Shown one piece after another: positions 1-8,498 of a DNA stretch of 14,089 bases (the first letter of the stretch is position 1; every line of letters begins with the position of its first letter). The notes under the pieces were generated by a model that saw nothing but the letters and a program-made list of their open reading frames with translations, did not search any database and had not been told where the DNA came from. The stretch comes from an uncultured Lachnospiraceae bacterium (GTDB taxonomy: Bacteria > Bacillota > Clostridia > Lachnospirales > Lachnospiraceae). Where the stretch lies: NCBI GenBank assembly GCA_934434905.1, contig CAKSAI010000056.1, positions 1 to 14,089 on the forward strand, in the 5' to 3' direction. The translations under genes and the position numbers were made by a program.

Positions 1-410
1 CTTCGCACCAGACTGTATATGGTATAGATATACCCCTGATATTCAATCTGTTTTCCTTCAGCAATCTCAAGGAGCGTCCTTATAACCTTGACTGCATATT
101 CCTTGAAATTGACCCTTTGCACATAGCTTTTATCTGTCTCTATATCAATCCAGCCATAATTCTCCAGCTTCCGAAGCATCCAGTTGGCTTTGTCTCTGGC
201 GGACTTTCCTTCTACATCCTCTCCTGTCAGATCCGCCGCCTGTGATGCTTCAAAATAATATTGTAATTCCTCTACCAGAACATCCCTTTCCACACCAAAA
301 GACAGCTGATGATCCATAACGGAAAACAGTTTGCAGATACATTCCCAATACACCGTCTTATTGGGAGATGCCAGTGGCACAAAAAAATGTTCATCTATAA
401 TATGAAACAC
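1..410 (-). CDS. jetA: Wadjet JetA-like protein, N-terminal part (runs off left edge)
   Basis: Reading leftward from a GTG at 410, 136 codons stay open to the edge of the window. The product begins VFHIIDEHFFVPLAS and contains LSFGVERDVLVEELQYYFE, then a charged linker, then LRKLENYGWIDIET and IEYQGYIYTIYSLVR. I recognise this pattern (early acidic segment, LRKLE-x-GW, EYQGY-x-Y) as the N-terminal winged-helix part of clostridial JetA proteins (DUF5716 type). JetA is the kleisin-like subunit of the Wadjet JetABCD complex, an SMC system that acts against circular plasmid DNA. The start is supported by GGAAGGGG six bases upstream and a consensus-like promoter just beyond. If the usual order holds, jetB, jetC and jetD lie to the left, outside the window. 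The family call rests on memory of relatives, not on a search. An alternative is a solitary DUF5716 protein without Wadjet partners. Confidence 0.72.
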   Translation of the reverse strand, partial: MFHIIDEHFFVPLASPNKTVYWECICKLFSVMDHQLSFGVERDVLVEELQYYFEASQAADLTGEDVEGKSARDKANWMLRKLENYGWIDIETDKSYVQRVNFKEYAVKVIRTLLEIAEGKQIEYQGYIYTIYSLVR

Positions 411-438
411 GTTGGTCCCCTTCCATATTTTTCTTAAT

Positions 439-467
439 ATTATAACCAAAAAGGTGCGTCAGGTCAA
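439..467 (-). promoter_or_regulatory. Sigma-A-type promoter of the jetA-like gene
   Basis: On the minus strand TTGACC (462-467) and TATAAT (439-444) are separated by exactly 17 bases. This is a near-consensus vegetative promoter (5/6 and 6/6). Transcription should start near 432, giving a leader of about 20 bases that contains the GGAAGGGG ribosome binding site of the jetA-like gene. Confidence 0.75.
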
Positions 468-477
468 TTCCCGACGC
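456..477. promoter_or_regulatory. Imperfect palindrome over the jetA -35 box (candidate operator)
   Basis: GCGTC at 456-460 is mirrored by GACGC at 473-477. With one further matching GG/CC step inside, the palindrome is 22 bp long, and the TTGACC -35 hexamer lies inside it. A repressor bound here would block RNA polymerase. A divergent HTH regulator starts at 687 and is the obvious candidate protein, but that is inference. Each side of the hairpin is followed by a T-rich stretch, so a weak bidirectional terminator is the alternative reading. Confidence 0.4.
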
Positions 478-582
478 TTGCTTTTTTATATTTATCGCAA
501 TGAATCAGAACTGGTAAAATACTCTAATCGTTATAAAATACGAAAATCTCTTTTCTTTTCCCTTATCTTGATTTATAATGAA

Positions 583-605
583 GGAAAGCCGCCTTGCGGC
601 TTTCC
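583..605. repeat. Perfect 10-bp inverted repeat in the leader of the HTH regulator
   Basis: GGAAAGCCGC (583-592) and GCGGCTTTCC (596-605) pair perfectly around a 3-base loop. No T run follows on either strand, so it is not a standard terminator. A TATAAT at 574-579 on the plus strand is a possible -10, without a clear -35. From it, transcription would start about where this hairpin begins. The hairpin could therefore be the 5' end structure of the regulator mRNA or a binding site. Confidence 0.5.
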
Positions 606-658
606 GCTACCCAAACAGAGCATCGCGGAGTTTGGGGTTCCCGTTTCCGCTACCCAAA
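601..658. repeat. Two 15-base direct repeats, 43 bases apart, before the HTH regulator
   Basis: TTTCCGCTACCCAAA occurs at 601-615 and again at 644-658. Between them CCCAAAC (610-616) faces GTTTGGG (630-636), forming a second stem. The repeats end about 28 bases before the chosen start codon at 687. Spaced identical boxes in a regulator's leader suggest sites for autoregulation, or a small duplicated structural unit. The sequence alone does not decide between these. Confidence 0.5.
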
Positions 659-686
659 TATGATAAATTGTAATTGGAGTGTACCG

Positions 687-2423
687 ATGAGATTTTATGA
701 AAATTTTAACAACTATATTGAACAATGCGGCTGCATGGCAAAGGACATCAGTGCCCGGACAGGCATTTCCGCAGCCACACTCAGCCGCTACCGTTCCGGT
801 GAACGCGTCCCCGATATGGAGTCAGACGCATTCCGCAGCCTGTGCAGAGCGATTGCGCAGATAGCTGCTGATAAAAATATCGCAGATATCACAGAAGATT
901 CTGTACGTGAAAGCTTTATGAAGTGCTCGGACTTTGTTTCTACGGACAAGGAACAGCTCCGGCAGAATTTCAATACCCTGATCACTGTACTGAACCTCAA
1001 TATGTCGAATCTGTGCCAGCAGACCAATTATGACACCTCAACGGTCTACCGCATCCGAAACGGATCCCGGCAGCCGGCAGATCCTGAACAGTTTGCTTCG
1101 TCCATCTCCTTATATGTTGCTCAGAAAACAGAACGCGAATCCGATCTTGCAATACTGGCGGAGCTTATTGGCACTTCTACTGAAGAACTATCGGATTATT
1201 CTGTCCGATATACGCAAATAAAAAACTGGATGCTTGAAGGACACACGCCCGTTTCACAGGAAGGCGGCGTTTCCGGTTTTCTTACCAAGCTTGATGAATT
1301 TGATTTAAATGAATATATCAAGGCGATTCATTTTGATGAAATGAAAGTTCCATCCCTCCCCTTTCAGCTTCCGACCTCCAAATACTATTACGGGCTGAAT
1401 GAAATGATGGAAAGCGAGATTGATTTTCTGAAAGCAACGGTATTATCCAAATCCCAGAAGCCTGTCACGCTGTACAGTGATATGCCGATGACTGAAATGG
1501 CAAAGGATCCGGAATTCCCCAAGAAATGGATGTACGGAATGGCACTGATGCTCAAAAAGGGACTGCACCTAAACAACATCCACAACCTGAACCGCTCCTT
1601 TGAAGAAATGATGCTGGGACTTGAGAGCTGGATACCGATGTACATGACCGGGCAGATCTCACCGTATTATCTGAAAAACACACAGAACGGTGTATTCCAT
1701 CATTTCCTGCGGGTTTCCGGTGCTGCTGCACTGTCCGGCGAAGCGATTTTCGGGCATCATTCCGATGGGCGGTATTATATGTCCAAAACGAAGGATGATA
1801 TCGCTTATTACACCATGCGTGCGGAGAATCTGCTGGAACACGCACATCCCTTGATGGATATTTATCGGGAAGACAATGCCGGAAAGTTGAAGGCATTTGC
1901 ACTTGCAGATCTGCAAACGCCCGGTAAACGCAGGGGAATCCTGTCTGCACCACCGATCTATACCATGGACGCAGACTTCCTGGAACGGCTTCTTGATAAC
2001 CACGCAGTAACATGCGTGGACAGGCAGAGCATCCTGAAATATGCTGCCGCCCAGCGTGACCTGACCGAGCAGCTTCTCGCGACAGAGCTTATGGAAGACG
2101 AGATTCCAAGGATTACAAAAGAAGAATTCGAACTTCATCCGATTGCCCTGCCCTTGTCCGGAATGTTTTACGAAAAAGATATTCGTTATACATACGAAGA
2201 ATATTCCGAGCACCTACGGCAAACAGAACAATTTGCAAAAGCCTATCCCAATTACACGGTCAATTTCACCACTTCCAACCCGTTTCGGAATCTGCAGATT
2301 CTGATGCACGAGGGACAATGGGCCATGATCTCAAAGGGGAATGCTCCTGCAATTCACTTTGTGATCCATCATCCGAAGCTGCGAAACGCCATTGAGAATT
2401 TCGTGCCTCCGGTATTCGAGTAA
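687..2423 (+). CDS. Large transcriptional regulator with two helix-turn-helix segments
   Basis: I chose the ATG at 687 (578 residues), which has TGGAGTG six bases upstream, over the in-frame codon at 594 that lies inside a hairpin and lacks a binding site. Residues 17-42 (MAKDISARTGISAATLSRYRSG) and 106-133 (SNLCQQTNYDTSTVYRIRNGSRQP) are two XRE/Cro-type helix-turn-helix segments, each in the order recognition helix then S-x-Y/V-x-R-I/Y-R-x-G. The rest, about residues 225-578, has no domain I can name. It contains a conserved-looking block at 250-329 with SDMPMTEMAKD, KKGLHLNNIHNLNR and LESWIPMYMTGQ, then a segment near the end with HFVIHHPKLRNAIENF. It may bind a ligand, but no evidence is visible. 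The gene is divergent from the jetA-like gene and converges on smpB. Its likely role is local transcription control, perhaps of the Wadjet genes and itself. Confidence 0.8.
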   Translation: MRFYENFNNYIEQCGCMAKDISARTGISAATLSRYRSGERVPDMESDAFRSLCRAIAQIAADKNIADITEDSVRESFMKCSDFVSTDKEQLRQNFNTLITVLNLNMSNLCQQTNYDTSTVYRIRNGSRQPADPEQFASSISLYVAQKTERESDLAILAELIGTSTEELSDYSVRYTQIKNWMLEGHTPVSQEGGVSGFLTKLDEFDLNEYIKAIHFDEMKVPSLPFQLPTSKYYYGLNEMMESEIDFLKATVLSKSQKPVTLYSDMPMTEMAKDPEFPKKWMYGMALMLKKGLHLNNIHNLNRSFEEMMLGLESWIPMYMTGQISPYYLKNTQNGVFHHFLRVSGAAALSGEAIFGHHSDGRYYMSKTKDDIAYYTMRAENLLEHAHPLMDIYREDNAGKLKAFALADLQTPGKRRGILSAPPIYTMDADFLERLLDNHAVTCVDRQSILKYAAAQRDLTEQLLATELMEDEIPRITKEEFELHPIALPLSGMFYEKDIRYTYEEYSEHLRQTEQFAKAYPNYTVNFTTSNPFRNLQILMHEGQWAMISKGNAPAIHFVIHHPKLRNAIENFVPPVFE

Positions 2424-2435
2424 TTGCGATATCAT

Positions 2436-2460
2436 TCCCCACCTGCTTTAGCTGTGGGGA
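2436..2460. terminator. Hairpin between the convergent regulator and smpB
   Basis: TCCCCAC (2436-2442) pairs with GTGGGGA (2454-2460) around an 11-base loop. It sits in the 40-base gap between two convergent stop codons, where a shared terminator is expected. Neither strand has a T run after the stem, so intrinsic termination is uncertain. Confidence 0.4.
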
Positions 2461-2463
2461 GTG

Positions 2464-2931
2464 TCAACGCAGATTCCCTACCTTGAACTCCCGCTCTGCT
2501 TCCCGCTTGATGTCCTTCTTGGCAATATCCTGGCGCTTGTCGTAGAGCTTCTTACCCTTGGCCAGGCCGATCTCCACCTTCACCAGGCTGCCCTTGAAGT
2601 ACACCGACAAGGGCACCAGGGTATACCCCTTCTCCGCAATCTTCCCGGTCAGCTTATTGATCTCGTATTTATGTAGCAAAAGCTTTCTGGGGCGCAGGGG
2701 ATCCTTGTTGAAGATATTTCCCTTCTCATAGGGACTGATGTGCATGCCATAGACGATCAGTTCCCCGTTTTCTATGCGGATAAAGGCCTCCTTCACGCTG
2801 CATTTTCCCATTCGGAGGGACTTTACCTCCGTGCCGGCAAGACTGATGCCGGCCTCGTAGTTATCCTCGATAAAATAATCATGATACGCCTTCTTGTTGT
2901 TGGCGATCAGCTTCACACTTTCCTTGCCCAT
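2464..2931 (-). CDS. smpB: SsrA-binding protein SmpB
   Basis: SmpB binds tmRNA (ssrA) and carries it into stalled ribosomes for trans-translation. The 155-residue product is full length. It has the typical core [19 protein letters not shown], then [12 protein letters not shown] and [13 protein letters not shown], and ends in the basic tail [18 protein letters not shown] that forms a helix in the decoding centre. The start ATG at 2931 lies inside the end of rnr, with AAAGGAG eight bases upstream, so translation is probably coupled to rnr. In many clostridia ssrA follows smpB; here the next feature is a convergent regulator and no tmRNA-like sequence is present before it. Confidence 0.97.
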   Translation of the reverse strand: MGKESVKLIANNKKAYHDYFIEDNYEAGISLAGTEVKSLRMGKCSVKEAFIRIENGELIVYGMHISPYEKGNIFNKDPLRPRKLLLHKYEINKLTGKIAEKGYTLVPLSVYFKGSLVKVEIGLAKGKKLYDKRQDIAKKDIKREAEREFKVGNLR

Positions 2932-5116
2932 GTTCGTTCTCCTTTATAAGTAAAAAGTCAATTATCCGAAGAAGCCTGTCTGCACCTGCCACACGGACCT
3001 TCACCTTCTGCCCCAGCTTATAGCAGATATTTGTAGTCTCGCCCACCATCTCATAGGTATCCTCCTGATAACGGAAGTAATCACCCTCAAGATTTGAGAC
3101 GTGTACCATACCCTCAATGGTATTGGGAAGCTCCACGTAGATTCCCCAGGCGGTGATACTGGAAATGACGCCCTCGTACTCTTCTCCGATATGGTCCTCC
3201 ATATATTCCACCTTCTTCAGCTTCTCCGTCTCCCGCTCTGCCTCGTCTGCCCGTCGCTCCAGTTCGCTGGACCGGGCTGCCACCTGCGGCAGAATCTCCT
3301 CATAATGCGCAATCCGTCCCTCGTTCAGCCGTCCCCGAAGATTCTCCTTGATGATCCGGTGAATCTGCAGATCGGGGTATCGTCGGATGGGGGATGTAAA
3401 ATGGCAGTAATAGCGGGTAGCCAGACCGAAATGGCCGATGCTTTCCGTTGTATATTTGGCCCGTTTCATGGAACGCAGCGTCAGACGACTGATCAATGCT
3501 TCCTCCGGTGAATCCTCAATCCGCGCCAGCAGCTTCTGAAGCTCCTTGGGGTGTACCTCGTCCTGTCCGATGCGGATCGCGTAGCCAAAGTTATTGATAA
3601 AGGCCGCCAGCTTCCGTATTTTCTCCGGATCCGGATTCTCATGGGAGCGATACACAAATGGCAGCTCCTGCCAGAAATAATCCTGGGCTACTGTCTCATT
3701 GGCGATGAGCATAAAGTCCTCAATGATCCTGGTGGCGACATTCCGATCGTAGGGTGCGATGGTGATGGGCTTGCCCTGCGCATCCAGAATCATCTTTGTC
3801 TCCGGAAAATCAAAATCGATAGACCCGCGAAGCCTTCTTTTTTCCCTTAAAATAGCAGCCAACTGCTCCATGCGCAAAAACATAGGCACAAGTTCACGGT
3901 ACGTATTCATCTCCGTCTCGTCATGATCCGCCAGAATCTTCTTCACGCTGGTATAGCTCATGCGCCGATCCACCCGGATCACAGTCTCTGCGATCTGATG
4001 GTCGATCACATTTCCTTTTCCATCAATGAGCATAATGCAGCTTAAGGCCAGTCGGTCTTCCCCTTCATTTAAGGAACAGATTCCATTGGAGAGCGTGTGC
4101 GGCAGCATAGGGATCACCCGATCCACCAGATACACACTGGTTCCACGATTCAGGGCCTCGGCGTCCAGGGCGCTGCCCTCCTGCACGTAATTCGTCACAT
4201 CTGCAATGTGAACACCCAGTCGGTAATTCTCACCTTCCATGGTCAGTGTGACAGCATCATCCAGATCCTTGGCGTCCTCCCCATCGATGGTGACGGTCTG
4301 CCAGTTGCGAAGATCCAGTCGCCCCGCACGATCCGCATCACTCACCGGCTTCGAAACAGTTTCTGCCTGGTTCAATACCTTCTCAGGGAATTCCATGGGC
4401 AGATCATAGCCTCGGATGATGGACATGATATCGGTTCCCGGATCGTTGATGTGCCCGATGATCTCCACCACCCGTCCTTCCGGATTCCGATCCTTCCTGC
4501 CATAATCTGTGATCTCCACCACCACTTTATGCCCGGTCACAGCACCGCCCGAACATTCCTGCGGGATGAAAATATCCTCGGAAAGCCTCTGGTTGTCCGG
4601 CTTTACAAAGCCAAAGCTCTTCGTCTTCTCATAAGTTCCCACAAGCCTGGTGGTAGCCCGGCTTAAAATACGGGTGATGACACCCTCCCGGCGTCGTGAC
4701 TTCACCTGCATCCCCCCGGCAGACCGACCGGACTTAGAAGCTTCCCTTTCGGATCCTGCTGCGCCGCCCATCAAGAGCACCTGCACCTCATCCCCGTGCA
4801 TGGCACCACAGGTATTCTCCTCCGAGATAAAGATATCCGTTCCCTCCGCAGGCTCTACAAAGCCGAACCCACGGGGATTGCCGATGAACTTTCCTGTGAC
4901 AAATCTTCCCTGTGCCTTGGAATACTTGCCCTTTTTGGATATCTCGATCTTACCGTCTGCCACCAGAGCGTCCAGCACTTCCTCCAGCTCCGTCCGGTTT
5001 TCCCTTGGAATATTCAAGAGGATTGCGATCTCCTTGATCTTCATAGGGATATACTGATCATCGCAGATCAGACTGTAGATGGTCTGCTTGCGTTGTTCAA
5101 ACTTTTCCTGATCCAT
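2879..5116 (-). CDS. rnr: Ribonuclease R
   Basis: RNase R is a processive 3'-5' exoribonuclease that degrades structured RNA, including mRNA freed by trans-translation, which fits its place before smpB. The 745-residue product has an N-terminal winged helix (about 1-65), two cold-shock/OB folds (about 72-120, GFGFVEP; about 145-215, SFGFVKP), the RNB catalytic domain (about 265-600) and an S1 domain (646-722). The active-site motif [11 protein letters not shown] at 278-288 carries the metal-binding aspartates, with HIADV at 303-307. The ATG at 5116 has AAGGAG six bases upstream. The C-terminus is unusual: after S1 (ending near LLRIIDF) about 25 residues run on into smpB in another frame, giving a 53-base overlap. 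A terminator-like hairpin upstream separates it from secG, so part of the transcription from secG may stop there. Confidence 0.97.
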   Translation of the reverse strand: MDQEKFEQRKQTIYSLICDDQYIPMKIKEIAILLNIPRENRTELEEVLDALVADGKIEISKKGKYSKAQGRFVTGKFIGNPRGFGFVEPAEGTDIFISEENTCGAMHGDEVQVLLMGGAAGSEREASKSGRSAGGMQVKSRRREGVITRILSRATTRLVGTYEKTKSFGFVKPDNQRLSEDIFIPQECSGGAVTGHKVVVEITDYGRKDRNPEGRVVEIIGHINDPGTDIMSIIRGYDLPMEFPEKVLNQAETVSKPVSDADRAGRLDLRNWQTVTIDGEDAKDLDDAVTLTMEGENYRLGVHIADVTNYVQEGSALDAEALNRGTSVYLVDRVIPMLPHTLSNGICSLNEGEDRLALSCIMLIDGKGNVIDHQIAETVIRVDRRMSYTSVKKILADHDETEMNTYRELVPMFLRMEQLAAILREKRRLRGSIDFDFPETKMILDAQGKPITIAPYDRNVATRIIEDFMLIANETVAQDYFWQELPFVYRSHENPDPEKIRKLAAFINNFGYAIRIGQDEVHPKELQKLLARIEDSPEEALISRLTLRSMKRAKYTTESIGHFGLATRYYCHFTSPIRRYPDLQIHRIIKENLRGRLNEGRIAHYEEILPQVAARSSELERRADEAERETEKLKKVEYMEDHIGEEYEGVISSITAWGIYVELPNTIEGMVHVSNLEGDYFRYQEDTYEMVGETTNICYKLGQKVKVRVAGADRLLRIIDFLLIKENEHGQGKCEADRQQQEGVS

Positions 5117-5127
5117 TTATTCTCCTT

Positions 5128-5159
5128 AAAAACAAAGGGGCTGTCGAACTTCGACAGCC
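5128..5159 (-). terminator. Terminator-like hairpin between secG and rnr
   Basis: GGCTGTCGA (5139-5147) and TCGACAGCC (5151-5159) form a perfect 9-bp stem with a 3-base loop. On the minus strand it is followed by CCTTTGTTTTT. This resembles an intrinsic terminator after secG, directly before the rnr ribosome binding site. It would uncouple or attenuate rnr-smpB relative to secG. Partial read-through is likely unless rnr has its own promoter, and I see none in the short gap. Confidence 0.65.
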
Positions 5160-5173
5160 TCATCTTACGCTTA

Positions 5174-5416
5174 TTATTTAAAGCTTCCAATACAGAGTAT
5201 CGCGGAAATCACCATGAACAAAACAACCATCGCCGTCGTCGCCTTCACCAGGACGCCTTCCACGGAACGGCCCTTATTCTTGCCCCAGTAGGTATCGGCC
5301 ATACCGCCGATGGAACCAAGACCCTGCTGCTTTCCTTCCTGCATCAATACGATTACTGTCAATGCAATACAAATTATAATAAAGACTATCGTTAATATCG
5401 TTTTGACAACTTGCAT
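5174..5416 (-). CDS. secG: Preprotein translocase subunit SecG
   Basis: SecG is the small auxiliary membrane subunit of the SecYEG protein-export channel. The 80-residue product is of normal family length. It has two membrane segments, about residues 4-25 (TILTIVFIIICIALTVIVLM) and 57-77 (VKATTAMVVLFMVISAILCI). Between them lies the characteristic loop LMQEGKQQGLGSIGGMADTY. A strong GAGGAGGTG lies seven bases before the ATG at 5416. The eno-secG-rnr-smpB order is common in Firmicutes. An own promoter lies directly upstream. Confidence 0.95.
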   Translation of the reverse strand: MQVVKTILTIVFIIICIALTVIVLMQEGKQQGLGSIGGMADTYWGKNKGRSVEGVLVKATTAMVVLFMVISAILCIGSFK

Positions 5417-5457
5417 CTGTTAACACCTCCTCGGTAACTTGTTCTACAACTTTTAAT

Positions 5458-5486
5458 AGTTTACCACAATCTCTTGCGGTTTTCAA
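5458..5486 (-). promoter_or_regulatory. Candidate secG promoter with extended -10
   Basis: On the minus strand TTGAAA (5481-5486) is followed after 17 bases by TAAACT (5458-5463), preceded by TGG as in extended -10 promoters. Transcription would start about 35 bases upstream of the secG start codon. It lies just downstream of the structured element and T run that follow eno, consistent with a fresh start after termination. Confidence 0.55.
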
Positions 5487-5496
5487 CCATATTTTG

Positions 5497-5660
5497 AAAA
5501 AAACAGTTCAGCCATCGTCAATGCCATGGACGAATCATGCTCGCATGAATAAGTACATGGCATTTGCGATGAGCGGAGCGCCATCTCATGAGCAAAGTTA
5601 GCTGTGAAACAGCGAGAAAGCACCGCAGGTGCCTTTGCGAATGGCGCGTGCTGAACTGTT
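5497..5660 (-). ncRNA. Highly structured non-coding element with terminal inverted repeats, ending in a T run
   Basis: The gap between eno and secG holds a compact element bounded by AACAGTTCAGC (5502-5512) and GCTGAACTGTT (5650-5660), an 11-bp closing stem. Inside are AATGCCATG/CATGGCATT (5520-5528/5556-5564) enclosing TCATG/CATGA; GCGCCAT/ATGGCGC (5578-5584/5641-5647); nested in that GCAAAG/CTTTGC (5592-5597/5633-5638); and within it two hairpins, GCTGT/ACAGC (5601-5613) and GCACC/GGTGC (5620-5632). This is a two-level branched fold. Read on the minus strand the closing stem is followed by seven Ts (5497-5503), so the whole can act as an intrinsic terminator of eno, whose stop is only two bases away. 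No credible protein is encoded. It may be a dispersed MITE-like repeat or a structured RNA; I do not recognise a named family. Confidence 0.55.
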
Positions 5661-5662
5661 AC

Positions 5663-7039
<1,377 letters not shown>

Positions 7040-7067
7040 TTACTTCCAAGCCTATACATATTGGCAT

Positions 7068-7115
7068 AAAAAAAGACAGAGCATTTCCTTGAAAATTTTT
7101 CTCAAAAATGCTCTG
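7068..7115 (-). terminator. Intrinsic terminator after the trehalase-family gene
   Basis: CAGAGCATTT (7077-7086) pairs with AAATGCTCTG (7106-7115), with further inner A/T pairing. On the minus strand seven Ts follow (7068-7074). It stops minus-strand transcription about 110 bases after the trehalase-family gene and before eno. The rest of the 6968-7226 gap is A/T-rich with no gene that I can support. Confidence 0.8.
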
Positions 7116-7226
7116 CCTGTATCTACTCTATCTTATAAAACGTTTTCTGTCAATCCTTCCACCCGCTAAGTTTGCGCTAATATTGTTACCGCGCCAAAAG
7201 TCGGAATCTACGACATACCTGCCCTA

Positions 7227-8443
7227 TTACCTGTCCTGCCAGGACTTGAAGCACCGATACACGCCGAAGGTCCAGCCCATCATTGCCGGCATCTCATATT
7301 CGTTCACGGCCTCAATATTCCCCTCCAGAATATTGTACTTCTCCCAGAGATGGCCGGTCTGCTCATAACAGCGCTCCAGCGTCTCTGTGAACTTCCCGGC
7401 GATGCGCAGCGCATCCTCACGATAACCGTAGCGCAGAAGACCGCCGGCTACCATGAGCTGCATGGGTGCCCAGCCATTGGGGTAATCCCACTGGTAATTA
7501 CCGGGAGTATCATTCTTCTCACAGGTGAGGATCCCATACGCTGTTTCCAGACGGGGCAGCGCATTCTTTGCCGCCTCTGCCTCCTCTTCGGTGGCCATGC
7601 CGCAATACAGCGGATAGAAGGAGGCCGCACTGAAGATGGATGTCTGCTTCTTATCGGTAATATGATAATCCATAAACAAGCCTTCCGCATTCTTCAGATA
7701 TTTCCGGCACAGAGCGGCGCGGTCGTCCCGGAGCGACTTCCATTTCTCCGATTTCTTCTGCTTCTCAAGCTCTGCTGCGAAGAAGGACAGGTTATCCTCC
7801 ATTGCATACAGAAGGCTATTCAGGTCAGCCGGAGCATATTCATAGGTCTTGCTGCTCATGCGCGGATTCACGTCCCACCCGCTCTCTCCTGCTGAGATCA
7901 TGCCCCGCGCAGCAGCCTCCTCATCGCCGCATTCCACGTCTTCGCCGATCCGCCCCCGCAGGCAGACAGCCGCATTCCGCCGCTCCTCTCCCTGCAACGG
8001 CATACAGTCATAACGATTCAGGCCGATCTCGCTTCCGCGCTTCTCACTCCAGAAGGCATGCTCCTTCTCCAATGCAGGATAAACCTTCTTAAGCCATTCC
8101 TTATCCCCTGTCACCTCATATACATCCCGAGCCATCATGGATAAGAACGGCGGCTGCGAATTGTGCAGATAGGTGGTTCTGTTCCCGTTCAACACAAACC
8201 CGTATTTTGCAATCATATAACACATATTATCAATATTATTGCGCGCTGCTCCACATTCCCGGAGAGGATCAGCCCCTTATTCGTAAAATAAGTATCCCAA
8301 TAATACATCTCCTGAAACGCACCGGAAGCACATGGCACAATATAAGGATACGGCAGCCCGATCAGCGTCCCGCTATCTTCCTTATTCTCCCGTATGCACT
8401 TGGGCAGATTTGTCTCAATATATTCCTCAATGCTGCATCGCAT
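7227..8443 (-). pseudogene. Trehalase-family (GH37) glycosidase, broken by a 1-base frameshift
   Basis: Two adjacent frames together encode one glycosidase of about 405 residues. The N-terminal piece (8443 to about 8246) carries [10 protein letters not shown], matching trehalase signature 1 except that the usual PGGR before it reads ASGA. The second piece carries ESGWDVNPR (likely catalytic acid Asp), the exact trehalase signature 2 QWDYPNGWAP near 7475-7505, and WEKYN (likely catalytic base Glu). The reading frame breaks near 8246. Restoring one base turns EQRAII into [13 protein letters not shown] and joins the two frames smoothly. The start is taken at the ATG at 8443, nine bases after AGGAGG; a TTG at 8449 is an alternative. 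Both active-site halves are intact, so the break is recent or a sequencing error. Substrate (trehalose or another alpha-glucoside) is not certain. There is no signal peptide, so the enzyme would be cytoplasmic. Confidence 0.8.
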
Positions 8444-8498
8444 CTTCAATAACCTCCTAACAGTCCGCCCACGTCAATGAAAACGGAACTCTTATCAC

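Noticed and set aside
594..686. Longer start for the HTH regulator at 594
   Set aside because: It begins inside a perfect hairpin, has no ribosome binding site, and its 31 extra residues read through the direct repeats. The ATG at 687 has TGGAGTG at good spacing.
1552..2213. Two minus-strand frames opposite the HTH regulator
   Set aside because: They overlap each other and the regulator, lack binding sites, and contain no recognisable domain.
2424..2463. Remnant of ssrA next to smpB
   Set aside because: The gap is only 40 bases and shows just a 7-bp hairpin, with no tRNA-like acceptor end or tag-coding frame.
4097..4666. 189-residue plus-strand frame opposite rnr
   Set aside because: Shadow of RNase R; His- and Ile-rich composition typical of antisense frames, no motifs.
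5502..5660. CRISPR array or riboswitch in the eno-secG gap
   Set aside because: There are no regularly spaced direct repeats. The element lies downstream of eno and upstream of the secG promoter, and I recognise no riboswitch core.
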